Below the pieces are notes generated by a model that was not told where the DNA came from, searched no databases, and saw only the letters and a list, made by a program, of their open reading frames with translations. Shown piece by piece: positions 10,303-21,082 of a stretch of 64,000 bases of DNA. Positions within the stretch are counted from its first letter, which is position 1. Each line of letters opens with the position of its first letter. A program made the position numbers and the translations under genes. Where the stretch lies: contig UYJD01000003.1 of NCBI GenBank assembly GCA_900618795.1, positions 651,760 to 715,759 of the forward strand, written 5' to 3'. Source of the stretch: Cyanodermella asteris. Its lineage: Eukaryota; Ascomycota; Lecanoromycetes; Ostropales; Stictidaceae.

Positions 10303-12009
10303 TTACAGTTGCATCACGGTCTCGCTATTCGCCGGACTGAAGAATTGGTCCACGTCGACCCTTCGGTAGAATGCAACGTGACCGAACTCCGCCCAATGCT
10401 GAGCCAGACAGTCGTGCGAGACCAGAATCAAGTCCGCTGTGACAAAGACGTCTTGAAAGGTCAGCATTTTCCAAGGTTCGTGAACCAAGACGTTCGAGCT
10501 TTTCAACTTGAGCGGGGAAGAGAAAGAAAGCTTACCATCAATGAAGCCTCGCGCAGCAATGTGGCCCCAGCTCTTGACCACACGTTTGCCCTCAAATTCC
10601 GCCGACTTGCCCACGAACTGCTCACCAGCCTTGCCAATGTCCTCGGCTACGAAAGTGAATTCCCCCCTGGGAACATTTACGTCTCCAGTGATCTTGATTG
10701 CCTCCAACCGGCCAGTTTCACCAACTTCATCGCCTTCGGGAATCTCCGAGTCGTCCTCTTCATCATCGCTACTTCCGTAACCCACCAACGGACTCGGTGG
10801 ATCGTCCCTCACGATGGGGTTCCCGCCGTGGAATAGATTGTCCAGCCTGGGCTTAGCAGGCTCACTGGCACGCATCTCCGCTTTCGTGATCTTCTGGCGT
10901 ATCAAGAGAAACTCGCAACCATGGGCGGCATAATCGCCTACCCAGATACCTTGGTATGGTCGTTCCTTGGTCGGGCGATACGCTTCCTCCGGGAACGTGC
11001 TGAATGTTGCGACTCCGGCTCCTCTGATGCTGATCCCTTCGAGACCGCCTGCTACTAGCTCGTACAATCTAGCGGGATGACCTCCGAGCTTCTTCCGGAG
11101 TCGAAATGCTGATTCACAGAACTCGGCGTGTGATGTGGGTCGCTCATAGGTTGTACCCCTGATCGTGCCTACGGAATCGGCTCGTTCGTTTTCCATCCGT
11201 GTCCATAATGAGGGTGACAGTCGTCTGACACGATCTATGGCGGGAAGTCGTTTGGGGGGCCAAAGAACCATACTTCCGTGCTGCCGTGCAGGGGGAACAG
11301 CGCGGGTCAGCATGATATGGTTGTCGATGTTGTGAGCCTGATTCAGATCGTTCTGAGCTGATCGTTGAGATGCAAGGCCCCGCGGTTCTTTTTCCGCTCT
11401 CTTGTCGTACCGTGGTGGAAGAGCCCCTGGCCGAGGTCTTAGCCGCAAAACCGGATTCTCGAGGTGTAGCCGACATCGCGGATGAAAATCATGGATGTTC
11501 ACGTTGGGCTTCTCGGGCCAAACGTGAGTCTGCGAGAAGCCCTTCTCGCCGACCACAGCGTAGCCCATGATGTTGCCGGTTCGTTGATCGTAATGGCAAA
11601 CAATCATTTGCCCCGCCAACCCACCATCACTTTCCGTCCCGTCGGCAAACCATATCTTGTGCTTTACAAGGTACCAATACGGATAATGCCCCAGGAAGAG
11701 ATCCTCCCAGGAATTGAATGGTGCCGGTGATGTGAGTTTCTGGGCCAATTCATGTTGGAGCATTCGCTGTTTCCAGTGGGTGTCTGTATGTACAAGCTCG
11801 TATAACTGAGCGCATGTGGCGGATAAATCAGCTAGGCTCTTCGGAGAGACGTATGAGATGACCTGGGTGGCAAGTTCTGAGGGAAGTCGGAGGAGATGGC
11901 TATTCTGGACGATTCGTTCCTTATTGGATATGTCGGACGCCATCATCACCTTGCGGCCGAGGCCAAGGGCCGGTATGTAGGAGCTCCACCCAAACCAATT
12001 GTATCCCAT
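10303..12009 (-). CDS. F-box protein with FBXO31-like C-terminal region
   Basis: Probable substrate adaptor of an SCF ubiquitin ligase. The F-box is near the N-terminus (LLRLPSELATQVISYVSP, about residues 39-73). Downstream conserved patches include GHYPYWYLVKHKIWFADG, YQGIWVGDYAAHGCEFLLI and a GHVAFYRRVD ending of the kind seen in FBXO31-related proteins. The frame runs open to 10303, but a 99-nt intron is likely at 10437..10535: donor GTAAGC, GCTGAC branch-like site, acceptor TCACAG. Because it is a multiple of three without a stop, both forms are coding. Splicing gives a better C-terminus (about 535 aa). The start at 12009 is the first Met; a Met-Met pair 21-22 residues downstream is an alternative. 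It converges on the WDR6-like gene with only 276 bp between stops. Confidence 0.75.
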   Translation of the reverse strand: MGYNWFGWSSYIPALGLGRKVMMASDISNKERIVQNSHLLRLPSELATQVISYVSPKSLADLSATCAQLYELVHTDTHWKQRMLQHELAQKLTSPAPFNSWEDLFLGHYPYWYLVKHKIWFADGTESDGGLAGQMIVCHYDQRTGNIMGYAVVGEKGFSQTHVWPEKPNVNIHDFHPRCRLHLENPVLRLRPRPGALPPRYDKRAEKEPRGLASQRSAQNDLNQAHNIDNHIMLTRAVPPARQHGSMVLWPPKRLPAIDRVRRLSPSLWTRMENERADSVGTIRGTTYERPTSHAEFCESAFRLRKKLGGHPARLYELVAGGLEGISIRGAGVATFSTFPEEAYRPTKERPYQGIWVGDYAAHGCEFLLIRQKITKAEMRASEPAKPRLDNLFHGGNPIVRDDPPSPLVGYGSSDDEEDDSEIPEGDEVGETGRLEAIKITGDVNVPRGEFTFVAEDIGKAGEQFVGKSAEFEGKRVVKSWGHIAARGFIDGKLSFSSPLKLKSSNVLVHEPWKMLTFQDVFVTADLILVSHDCLAQHWAEFGHVAFYRRVDVDQFFSPANSETVMQL

Positions 12010-12362
12010 GCGCTACTTTCCAGGGCCTTCGATGGTTGGTAGAGCTTGACAAGCCAGACGGTCTTTCCAGGAGATGCTGGAGACTACGTTTCAGAAGGAT
12101 TCTGCCTCTGGTTTGTTTGCTCGTCGAATGTATGAGCCGGTCATCGGCGAGATAACTCCGCATCGCCGCCAAGCTCGCCGCCATTCGTGTGCGGAGTGAG
12201 CCCGACATGACCTCACTACTCCTTTTGCACCACCACTACCTATCCACACTGCGCGCCGTTGGTGGTCATCATATTCACATATATTCACTTCGTGCTAGCG
12301 GACGTGGGACAACCAATTCCTTTCTGTCTTGTTTGTTCTCTGTGCTTCACACACAAAGAGAC
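12010..12362. promoter_or_regulatory. Short divergent interval, F-box / SMP-30-like gene
   Basis: 353 bp between the divergent start sites proposed for the F-box gene and the lactonase-like locus. No protein-like frame is seen. Confidence 0.4.
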
Positions 12363-13447
12363 ATGAAGCAGTCTGATGAGCTGGAGCATCAGGTGTTCCA
12401 AGAGAGTTCTGTCTACCTAGCTTACGGTTAAACAAGTTTCTTGATATAAATTGTGTCTCACATAACTGACAATTCCAGCCGTGGCTCAAAACCGCCTGCA
12501 AACTCGGCGAGCACCCCTTTTACGAAGCCTCGTCCGATAAACTTCGTTTCGTCGACATTGTCAACAAACAGTTCCACTTTGTCAACCTCTCCAAAGGGCC
12601 TTCTAGTCTTACCACAATACAACTGCAAGAATGCGTCGGCTGCAGCGCTGACATATCCGGGCCCGAAGCCAACATATCGCTCATCGTTGGCGCAAAATAT
12701 GGCTTTGCGTACATGGACCGCGTCAGCGGTGCCCTCACCTACATCGCCGACCAGGCCCGCCTGTGGAATGCGCCGGGGGAGAATGCGGAGCAGAAGTCCC
12801 AGCGCATGAGAGCGAATGATGGAAACATTGACCCACAAGGACGGTTTTGGCTCGGAATGATGAATGACCCCTTGGTGAAGGACCCGACGAATGAAGGCGC
12901 AGTATTCGTGCTCGAGCAGGATGGGAGCGTCAGGCGTGCGATCGACAAGGCTACGATACCGAATGGTATCGGTTGGACTGAGGACGGGAAGACAATGTAC
13001 TCCGTCGATTCGCCAACGAAGGCTGTGTGGGCGTATGACTTTGACGGCTCTACGGGGCAGATCTCCAATCCGCAAGAGTGGTGGAAGATTGGGGCGGACG
13101 AGCCTGAAGACGCTGTACCGGACGGCTTTTGCTAGGATGTAGAGGGACATATATGGGCTGCAATCCATGGAGGAAGTAAGGTCGTAAGGCTGAGGGATGA
13201 GGGTGGAAGGGGCGTGAAGGTCGGCGAGGTACTGTTGCCGACGAGATGCCCGACCTGCCCGAGGATCATTGGGACGGACCTGTATGTGACGAGCTCGCAG
13301 GAGGAAAATGCCGCCAAGTATCCTCAGAGTGTGAAATTCGCGGGCGCAGTGTTCAAGGTCGATGTTGGGGTTGAGGGGATTGAGATGAGGAAGTGGACGA
13401 AAAAGGGTACAGACGTCCTGGGGACGGAGGCAGCAAAGCAGACATGA
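12363..13447 (+). pseudogene. SMP-30/gluconolactonase-family gene with one in-frame stop
   Basis: The reading frame from 12479 to 13447 matches the SMP-30/regucalcin/gluconolactonase beta-propeller: LGEHPFYEASSDKLRFVD at the start, then RANDGNIDPQGRFWLG, IPNGIGWTEDGKTMYSVDS, PDGFC, HIWAAIHGGSKVVRL and GTDLYVTSS. The Glu of LGEHP, the Asn of IPNG and the Asp of PDG correspond to the family's metal ligands. A TAG at 13133-13135 interrupts the frame four codons after the PDG Asp, and the same frame then continues with good family sequence to TGA at 13445-13447. No GT-AG pair of plausible length removes the TAG. The 5' exon is uncertain: ATG 12363 with a 10-codon exon and an 86-nt intron (12393..12478, branch CTGAC, acceptor TTCCAG) is one possibility. 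Nonsense pseudogene, readthrough and base error are the alternatives. Confidence 0.7.
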
Positions 13448-14642
13448 CCGAGCAGCCCTGATGATCAGGCTGGTCGTATTGATTCCGAAGCGTAGTCGCT
13501 GAGCTAGATAAACGAGGTATCAATTCAACGTGGGGGCGGGCGCCCTCTAAAAAAAAAAGTGTTCAGCTGCTTGATTGAGGAGCCATGGTGAAGTTCTGGA
13601 AGGGGAAACAGACTATCCTCTCATCGCAAATGCACGACGCAATAGCAGCATTGTGAATGTGTCGCAGACTGCGCACTAATTGCGCGATGCTCTTAACCGA
13701 AATCATGGTTACTTGTTGCGTGGACAGGCAGCGCCAGAGCAAGCTCGTCTACTTTTCCGACACCGCACGATTGCACCTCATAATTCCTGCACAGCCCATA
13801 CCTATAAATTGCCGACGCTGAACTGGAAACCCCGGAGTCGCATCTGCAGCCAAGGTCGTACGGCACGACTCGTTGCGCAAGTCGTCGCGCAACTGGCAAA
13901 AGGCGTTCATCCACACCTTACAGGGCTTACGAGGCTCTGGCCTATAATCAGCAGCAAGATGATACCAAATCCGCCAACGGTTCGAGACGCCCGACGCCAC
14001 CCAGATGGAGTCTTCGCACCAATGGAGTCACGCTAAAGGATGTTCAAGCTTTCTTCGGGCGTGATCATTTCCAGCCTCCGGGACAATCTGCAACCCCAGT
14101 TTCGATTAGCGCTACGCAACAGCCTCGTGGGGAGCCCGTGAGACCGGCCTTCTATTTGTCTGCACCAGCCAATGAGAACGTTGAGAGGACCATGATCCCA
14201 GCGTCCTTGCACCCCTCCGCTATGATCACGGCGTGTGCCGCTCGGCTTGGACGGCACGCTACGATTTGAACATAACTTTTCAGGTGATTGTTTCATGCAG
14301 CGTGATCACACTTTGATGAGGAAGGCGTGGTCTGTAGGTGAGCTGATGGACGCATGGCCTTCTGATTTGAGGAAAGTTGGATTGACTTGCCATGGTCTGG
14401 ACACCCTCTTGGCGAACGAATTTAGCTGCCAGCCTTGCGAGCTTGACCAGGCTGGCAAAGACGCTCCGAGATATAGTTCGCGATGTTGGCGCCTCAGTGC
14501 CTTGGGAAAGGGCATCTGCTCAAGCCATCCCCTCGCCTAGGTAGCAAGCGATTCTTCATCCCGCTTTTCCCTTTCAAGTGCTGGTTTGCTCGTGTTGATA
14601 CAGACTCTTCTAGCCTGACTGTGTCAGAATCTCGAAGGCTCG
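13448..14642. other. Intergenic, no gene seen
   Basis: About 1.2 kb between two plus-strand loci. It contains a short poly-A run near 13550. Frames here are short and unlike any family I know. Confidence 0.45.
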
Positions 14643-16622
14643 ATGTCGGCTCCTGGGAGATCTACACCAGGGAGACCTACACCAGGAAGACCATCATCAA
14701 GGCCCCGGATGGCAGAAGCACCGACACGGGGCCCAACTCCCCCGCCGAAGCCTGAAGAGGGGGGTAACAAAGATGCTGCTCCTATTGAAATTCGGGCGTT
14801 GAACGACGTCCAGGATGGAGGAAAGGGCACCATCACCGGCATCGCCAACAAGGTTGGCGACGATTATCCCTGGCTCAAGAAAATCCTGCTCGAGAAAGGC
14901 GGCTTGATATGGAGGGTAATCACGGTCGCTGCGATCCTTCTACCTTTGATCCCCTCCATCATGCTCCTCGTCTTCATCACGCGGAATCAGAGCTTCGGTG
15001 GCTACCTTCTCAAATGGTGCCTGGACGACCCCAACGATACTCAGGTCGTGGTTTCGATCATCGTCTCGGCCATTACATATCTGAATGGAATCACCAGCAG
15101 CAACCTTTTCAAAGCTGTGGGAATCAACATCAAGGATAACTTTGTGTTCAAATGGTTCCTTAGCAACGTGAACTTGAACAATTCCGACGACGCAGGTGCG
15201 GGTGGCGGCGACATGAGTGACGATGGTCCCTCTGAAGAAGACATTCAAAAATGGTCAAAGCTTGTGTTTGGTGGACAGTGGACCTTTAAAGAATTCATCA
15301 TCGGCACCAGTTGCTTTGCGTTACTCTTTGGTCCTCACCTTATCTGGGTAGGCGCATTGACGCCTAGTGGCAAGCCAAAAGACCTACCAACAGCGAATGC
15401 CACCCTGGTTCCGAATTAAACACCAGCAACCGAGTTCAATTGGGCAAACAACGAGAGGTCAGGCAATACGTCAACTTGTTTTCTCAATTTCACTGCCCCA
15501 GCTCGCAGAAACGACATCGACGGCTGTGCTGGCAGCAGCGCATCGAGCACCATCTACTCGAGCATGGCATTAGGGTCTACAATCGTGAGGTTGAACAAAC
15601 TTTACTATCACATAAGCCCTATAAACGACTCCTATCTCTACTCGGGACGTTCGTTTGGCGTGGGCTCGGCCGCCGGTATCCCTGTCAGTTTCAACCCAGC
15701 TGAAGGAATGCCCACAGGCCGCAATTATATCGAAAAAGGCCTGAACGCCAACGTGGTCTGCAGCCGCAATGCTTCCTCGGCGTTCAAGTTGACCAGTATC
15801 ACGAACAGCAGCCTGTCGCTCGGAATGAACCCGGCGCGCATCCCGACCATCTACAAGACAGACGGCCAGTATCCCAATGGCACGCAAGTGCTCCCTTACA
15901 GCATTGTGGGCGACCCGGACGGCGACGCCGTCGGATGGCAAACGAGCGTCACCGACAAAGGCATGACCTTGATCATAGCCGTCGGCGGGACCTACTACAG
16001 CCGCTTCAACCGCATCCAATGCGACATCGAATTCGTTCCGACCGAGTTCAACGTCAGCGACACCTACGACACCAGCTCGAGCAGCGCCTGGATCCAGGTC
16101 ACCAACCTCACGCAAGTGGGCGACTTCGACCGCGCCGGCATCGACGGCAAACTGGCGAGCACCGCCATGCGGCAGCTCGAGGTCGTCAGCCGCTTCCAAT
16201 CCTCGCCGTACGCATCCGAGCTCGGCTCCGCCCTCGAAACCAACCTGCAAAACTACGCGGCCGGCCGCTACCTCGCGCCCGACTTCGATCAGGACGACCC
16301 GATGATCTTCGACTCGGTCGCCGACGCCGTGACCGTCGCCATCGACGACATCCTGGTCTGGGTCGGGCGAGCCCAGCTCGAGCTCGAGGCCGCGCAAACC
16401 GTCGGCTACACCCCCACCGTCCAACGGGTCCAGATCGGCACCGAGCCCTATATCGTGGCCGCCATGTTCCTGACCGGGATCTTGTTCGTGCTCGGGTCCG
16501 TCAGACTTGCGTACACGATATTGAAGTCGAGGCGGGAAGAAGCGAAGAAGCGCACGGAGGGGGATGTTTGGAGCGGGATCGAGTTCAGCAAACTTGACGG
16601 TTCCGTGACTCGGGTTTCGTGA
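14643..16622 (+). pseudogene. Polytopic fungal membrane protein gene with one in-frame TAA
   Basis: A 660-codon frame interrupted once, by TAA at 15417-15419 (codon 259). Before the stop come a proline-rich cytosolic N-terminus and three predicted membrane segments (IWRVITVAAILLPLIPSIML; QVVVSIIVSAITYLNGI; FKEFIIGTSCFALLFGPHLI followed by WVGALTP). After it the same frame continues without a break through an extracellular-type, N-glycosylation-rich region containing YSGRSFGVGSAAGI. It ends with a fourth membrane segment (YIVAAMFLTGILFVLGSV) and a basic tail. The GRSxGVGS and W-x-GALTP motifs recall a family of uncharacterised fungal membrane proteins. A donor-like GTAGGC at about 15348 with an ACACCAG acceptor could splice out the stop but would delete the W-GALTP region. 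I favour a nonsense mutation or sequence error. The second half is strongly GC-rich at third positions. Function unknown. Confidence 0.6.
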
Positions 16623-17542
16623 TGTGTGGCCAGGCGCTCTGCAAGATTTGTGTATAATTAATGTGTTTAACGGCAAAGGTATGAAATGGAATATGCAGCG
16701 GTATTACAAGAAGTCCGCGAGATCGATGGTCGCCTCTTGCCGTAAGCGTAAGATAAGCATGACCTCTGATAGACTTGTCACACCCATAGAAGCCGTCCAG
16801 CAGCAATGCGACTGCCTGCTGAGAAGCTCCAGAAGCCTGCCCTGGCAGTCAAATTAACGTCGGTCGAGCGAAAGAACGTGAAATCACCCCGGAACGGAAT
16901 TGCTAACCACCAGACAAAACAAAACAAAAAAAAGGCTGTTTATGCGAACCAGGAAAAAAAGGTTGGTGTATTCCATTCAAAACTCCAGATCCGTCTAGAT
17001 AAATGTTTGAAGTAAGCATGCTGCTTTGAAAAGGCCATGTCGTCTTCATGCACCCAATGTCCTTCGCACCGGCATCTTGCCCCGCCTTCTCTGCCTCCGA
17101 CGATTCGCACCTGTAAGCCTTGAACAATGTTCAGATTCCCAGACAGCCAGATGGATGCCATAGATCTCGTATAGCGCCTTCCAACAGCAGAACTACTCGA
17201 TAGATCAGAAACGATACTTATGGAGTCGGCAGACCCGGACCTCCCAGTCCAGGGCGTGGTGAGGAATCCCGTCCTCCCACCAATGTTGACCAGGACGTGG
17301 CAATCCCAAAAGGTCCCTTGCCCAGCCGCTGGCTTGCACCATGGGATAAACTCCTGGTACCCATCCCGACCAGAGTGCGATGCATGCGTCAAATCTCTTC
17401 GGGAGGGCAACAGACCAGGTTTCACTCCACGCGAACACGCTCATAGCATCCATCCGCGATTTTTCATCAAATCACGCATCATGCCGTGAAAAATCTCATC
17501 AGTCATCGGTGGCATCGGGCCCGCACCCCCAGTCTCCGGCAC
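16623..17542. other. Convergent 3' intergenic interval
   Basis: 920 bp between converging genes, with an A-rich CAAAACAAAAC tract near 16918 and no protein-like frame. It presumably holds two 3' UTRs. Confidence 0.45.
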
Positions 17543-19328
17543 CTAACCATGCATATGCACACCATCTTCGTCGCCGCTCGCATCTCCCGACGCACTGGAA
17601 CCACTTCCTTCGGCGACCTCGCGTTTCTGTCGCTCTTCGCGCTCCTGTCGTTCCTTCAGCTGTTGTGCCAGGATCTCTTCTGCGTAGAATTCGACGAGAA
17701 GGCTGCCGTAATATTCCAGTTCTTCGATCGGGATGAAAAGCTTAAAATCGTTGAGGAGAAGGAATTGGAGTTCGAGGTGGTTGAGTTCATGTAGGGGAAG
17801 ACCGCCAACCTGAGAAGGATGATTAGCCAACAACTCGAGCATTGAAACGAATGATTTGGTGACGACTTACCTTGGCATAACGGGAGTTGGTGTAAAAAAC
17901 GTCACTGAAGAACTTGCTGGCGCAGGTGACGCCGGCCATGATCAGTCGATGAATGTTGAAGCTGTCGACGACAAACGGATGCATGATTGGTGGCTTGACG
18001 TCTACTCCCACTTTGCCGGCCCCCGACTCTTCCCCTTGCGTATGCAAAGCCTCTCCTGTCATGCTCGCATGCCGTGAGTGAGCTGCTGGGCGTCTGTCGC
18101 TAGATCTCGAAGGCGGAGGAGATCCCAAAAGACCCTCCTCCGGGTCCATGTTCCTGAAGCTGTGTACCACTCCCTTGTTGATGTTCTCCGTCATACGGTC
18201 AAAATAGACGAGCAAGCTGAGAAAGACCTCGTACGTCGTCGGACAATACTTGTGTATGCGTGAGAGGTACATCAAGATGCTGATGCTTGGGACATTTTTG
18301 CCGTGGAAACTGAGCACCGACTGCGTCTGTCTGTGCATGCCTCTAACATCGACATAGCCGTCGCTGCCATTTTGTCCCGTTGCTGGTCTGGGAGGGCCGG
18401 CAGGGTTTGGGGCATTGACACCCGCCGCGGCCGCCACAGCTGCGTCTTGAAGGCTCGGTATATGCTTGTTCACATCCTTCTCGTGTGCCTTATCATTCGT
18501 CGAGGTCATCTTGGTCAAGAGGCCGGCCACCATTTCAATAATGTCTGTCACAGGCATCTGCGCAATATCATATTTCTGAGCAGGCTGTCCTCCGCCTTCC
18601 TCCGCCCTGCCTGCAGTCCCACGCAAGTTGCGAGCTGACGGATTGCGGCTGGAGCGAGCCAGCAGCTCTTCAGACGCAAACGACTGTATATGATTGAGAT
18701 CGCGGACCTTTATCCGAGCGGGGCTGGTGTTTCCAGACATGGACAAGGACGAGCGAATCGTAGGGAGAAGCTGGGGGGAGGGCGGAGATGCCGGCGGGGC
18801 CGAAGTTTGTGTGCCATCGGGAGCCTGTGACGATTGGAGAGGCGTCTGTGTAGATTGAGAAGTCATTTGGCCTCCTAGTAGTGATTGTGGATTTCCTGAA
18901 CCGGCGAAGGTGGCCGCTGTCGCCGTGCGCGGGGCAGTGCTGTGTAGATCGTGATCGGCGCGTTGGGCGTGTCGCAGCTGTTCATATGCCTGATTGGGGT
19001 CAAAATCATGCTGCGGTGGACGATGCCCACGTGCGAAAGGGCCAATGTCTTCTGACGGCGCGGGGACCTGTCTCGAAGTCTGGGGGATATTGATGGCGGC
19101 GGGGGGCTGCGAAGCTGGGCGATGCGTGGGGTCGGGGACGGCGGAGGACGAGCTCGAGCTGGGGACGGCGGAAGTAGAGGCAAGGCGATGCTGCTGGTAA
19201 GAGGAATCGTTGTGCTGGTTGACGTTGTTCGAGTCGTTGTCAGAGGCGTGGGCGTCGACAAGGCCGTAGGAGTCGTAGGGATGCCGCGAAATATCCGTCA
19301 CGACGTCACCTAGGACTGCCGAAGCCAT
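17543..19328 (-). CDS. PHO80-like cyclin
   Basis: Cyclin of the Pho80/PREG type, expected to bind a Pho85-family kinase in phosphate or nutrient signalling. Model: exon 1 19328..17871 and exon 2 17809..17543, with a 61-nt intron (AAG|GTAAGT, acceptor TTCTCAG). The product is about 574 aa. The first ~300 residues are low-complexity Ser/Gln/Pro. The cyclin box begins near residue 365: VPSISILMYLSRIHKYCPTT, LSLLVYFDRMTENIN, HRLIMAGVTCASKFFSDVFY, then across the splice YAK/VGGLPLHELNHLELQFLLLNDFKL. An unconserved Ser/Pro loop (RSSDRRPAAHSRH region) splits the box, common in filamentous fungi. The tail is Glu/Lys-rich, then acidic. The start Met at 19328 (MASAVLGDVV) is chosen over an in-frame Met 65 codons upstream because the upstream part lacks protein-like conservation. 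Confidence 0.85.
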
Positions 19329-21082
19329 GGCATTGGGAAAAAGCTGCGAAGGGTAGATCGATGGACGTTGAAGGCGGGAGGAGCGATCAGGGCGAGAGCA
19401 GGAGCCTAGTTGGGCGCCTGACAGTAGTATGTGAGAGGTGAGATAGATAACCAAGTGCAGGGCAGGCGGCGTTTGAAGCGACGCAGGATACGGCGTTGCA
19501 CAGGCAGCTGAGTGGACGTCCAAGGCGACGCGCAGCAGAGCAAGGACGCACCTCGTGCAGTTGAATGGCGGCAGCAGCAGAGGCGGTGGTGGCTGAGGCT
19601 GAGAAATGTTGCGGCGCGAATGTTAGGTGGTGGTGGTGGTGGTGGAGGAGAGATGAGCGACAATGTCGCCGGATGTTTTGCTGCACATGAATCGACGCGC
19701 ATCAGCCAGCCGAGACGTCAAGCAGCCGGCGCCCAACGAGTCGCTTCCTTCGATCACGCACTGCCCCAGTGGCCCTGATAGCAGAGAGGACGAGAGCAAG
19801 CAAGTAAAGGGAAGACGAACGGCAGACGATGCTGGAAACGACACGCGCGCAGCGAAATGTGATGCAGCTCAAGGCATGCCTGCAGGGATAACTGGGAGAA
19901 ACAGGAGCTTCAGGACAGTTATTATGCGACGCGATGCGATGTCTCCAACAGGGTAAAGCCGTCAGAGGAAGACGGATGATTGTTTGTTCTGCAAGGGCGT
20001 GGGCTGGCTATTGGATGTCGGGAGCCCGACGCAGCCCAAGCCGTTCGTTCATCTCTCATTAGCAGACTTCTAATCTGGCTTCGCTCTTCCTGCTCCTGTT
20101 TGCTGCCCCTCGCTCTGCCAGAAGTCCTACGTACCTACTGTATATCGACGCACTGTCGCCATTCCAGTCACCGACATTCGAGTTTCAAGCTGTTCTTGTT
20201 GCAGTCTCAGCTTAAGCTCAGCCGGCCTGCATACGTGACGCGCTCATGCATGCAGTGCATATCAGCACGTACGTCCGTGCTAGATACTGTCTTTCCACAC
20301 GAGCGACAGCCGGACCCTGGATCTGGTCAAGCGACCCTGAAAGCACGAAAGCACAGGGCTACTTCGGGACTTTGAGGCATTCCGCCATCACTCGCACTCC
20401 CTCCCTGTCATTCGTCCCGTGGTCGCACGCGGCTCGAGCATGACCACGTATCGGTTCTTTGGCCCTGCCCGCTTGCCCAGGCTTGGGAGCTGTGAGCAGA
20501 CATGCGTCTCAGAGAAGTGTCAATGATGGTTGTGGCCGTGGCTAACGGTGGCTATTTGAGTCACAGCGTAATGTGTTGATAAACTCGATAAGCTCAAGGT
20601 ATGGTGCATTCGACGACAACACTTCCGAGAAAGTGAGCACCATAAAGTCTGTTCAGATGGTCCATATCAAGGAATCGAGCTTTTGAGCTTGGTCGGCACA
20701 GCACATCGCACGCAGAGCATCGTCGTCTATCACAGCAGCAGAGGGTAGATCAGCAATACGATGAGCGCCGTCGGCGTCACAGCCATTCCCGCCCTGCCGG
20801 CTCCGGCTCGGGTCGCGCTGCTGTAACCACTCCAAAGCTCCAGAACATGGCCATCTGCTGGCCGGCATGTTTCATGCTTGGGTTGCCCGATTGCTCCGGC
20901 AGCACAGTGCAGTGCACTGCGCTGGTCGTCACCCGTTGGCTCGAGCTTACACACCCATCTGAAACATCCACATCATTTCCCGCTCCAGCGCAGTTAACCC
21001 TGCAAAATAAAGTACAATGTCTCGATATTGATTCAGTGCCTCTGCAGTGCACGCCTTTCAATCAGCTTACCTTATGATGATC
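19329..21082. other. Long intergenic interval, probable 5' leader of the cyclin gene
   Basis: 1.75 kb with no recognisable gene. It includes a GGT trinucleotide run at 19626-19645 and several short upstream frames in the region that would be the cyclin 5' leader. The right end is the 3' side of the N-myristoyltransferase gene. Confidence 0.4.
19626..19645. repeat. (GGT)n trinucleotide run
   Basis: Six to seven uninterrupted GGT units, about 300 bp upstream of the cyclin start codon, so CCA/ACC-rich on the sense strand of that gene. Confidence 0.8.

Noticed and set aside
15570-16676. 368-codon antisense frame over the membrane-protein gene
   Set aside because: Explained by high GC3 of the sense strand. 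Composition is Asp/Gly/Val/His-rich without motifs.
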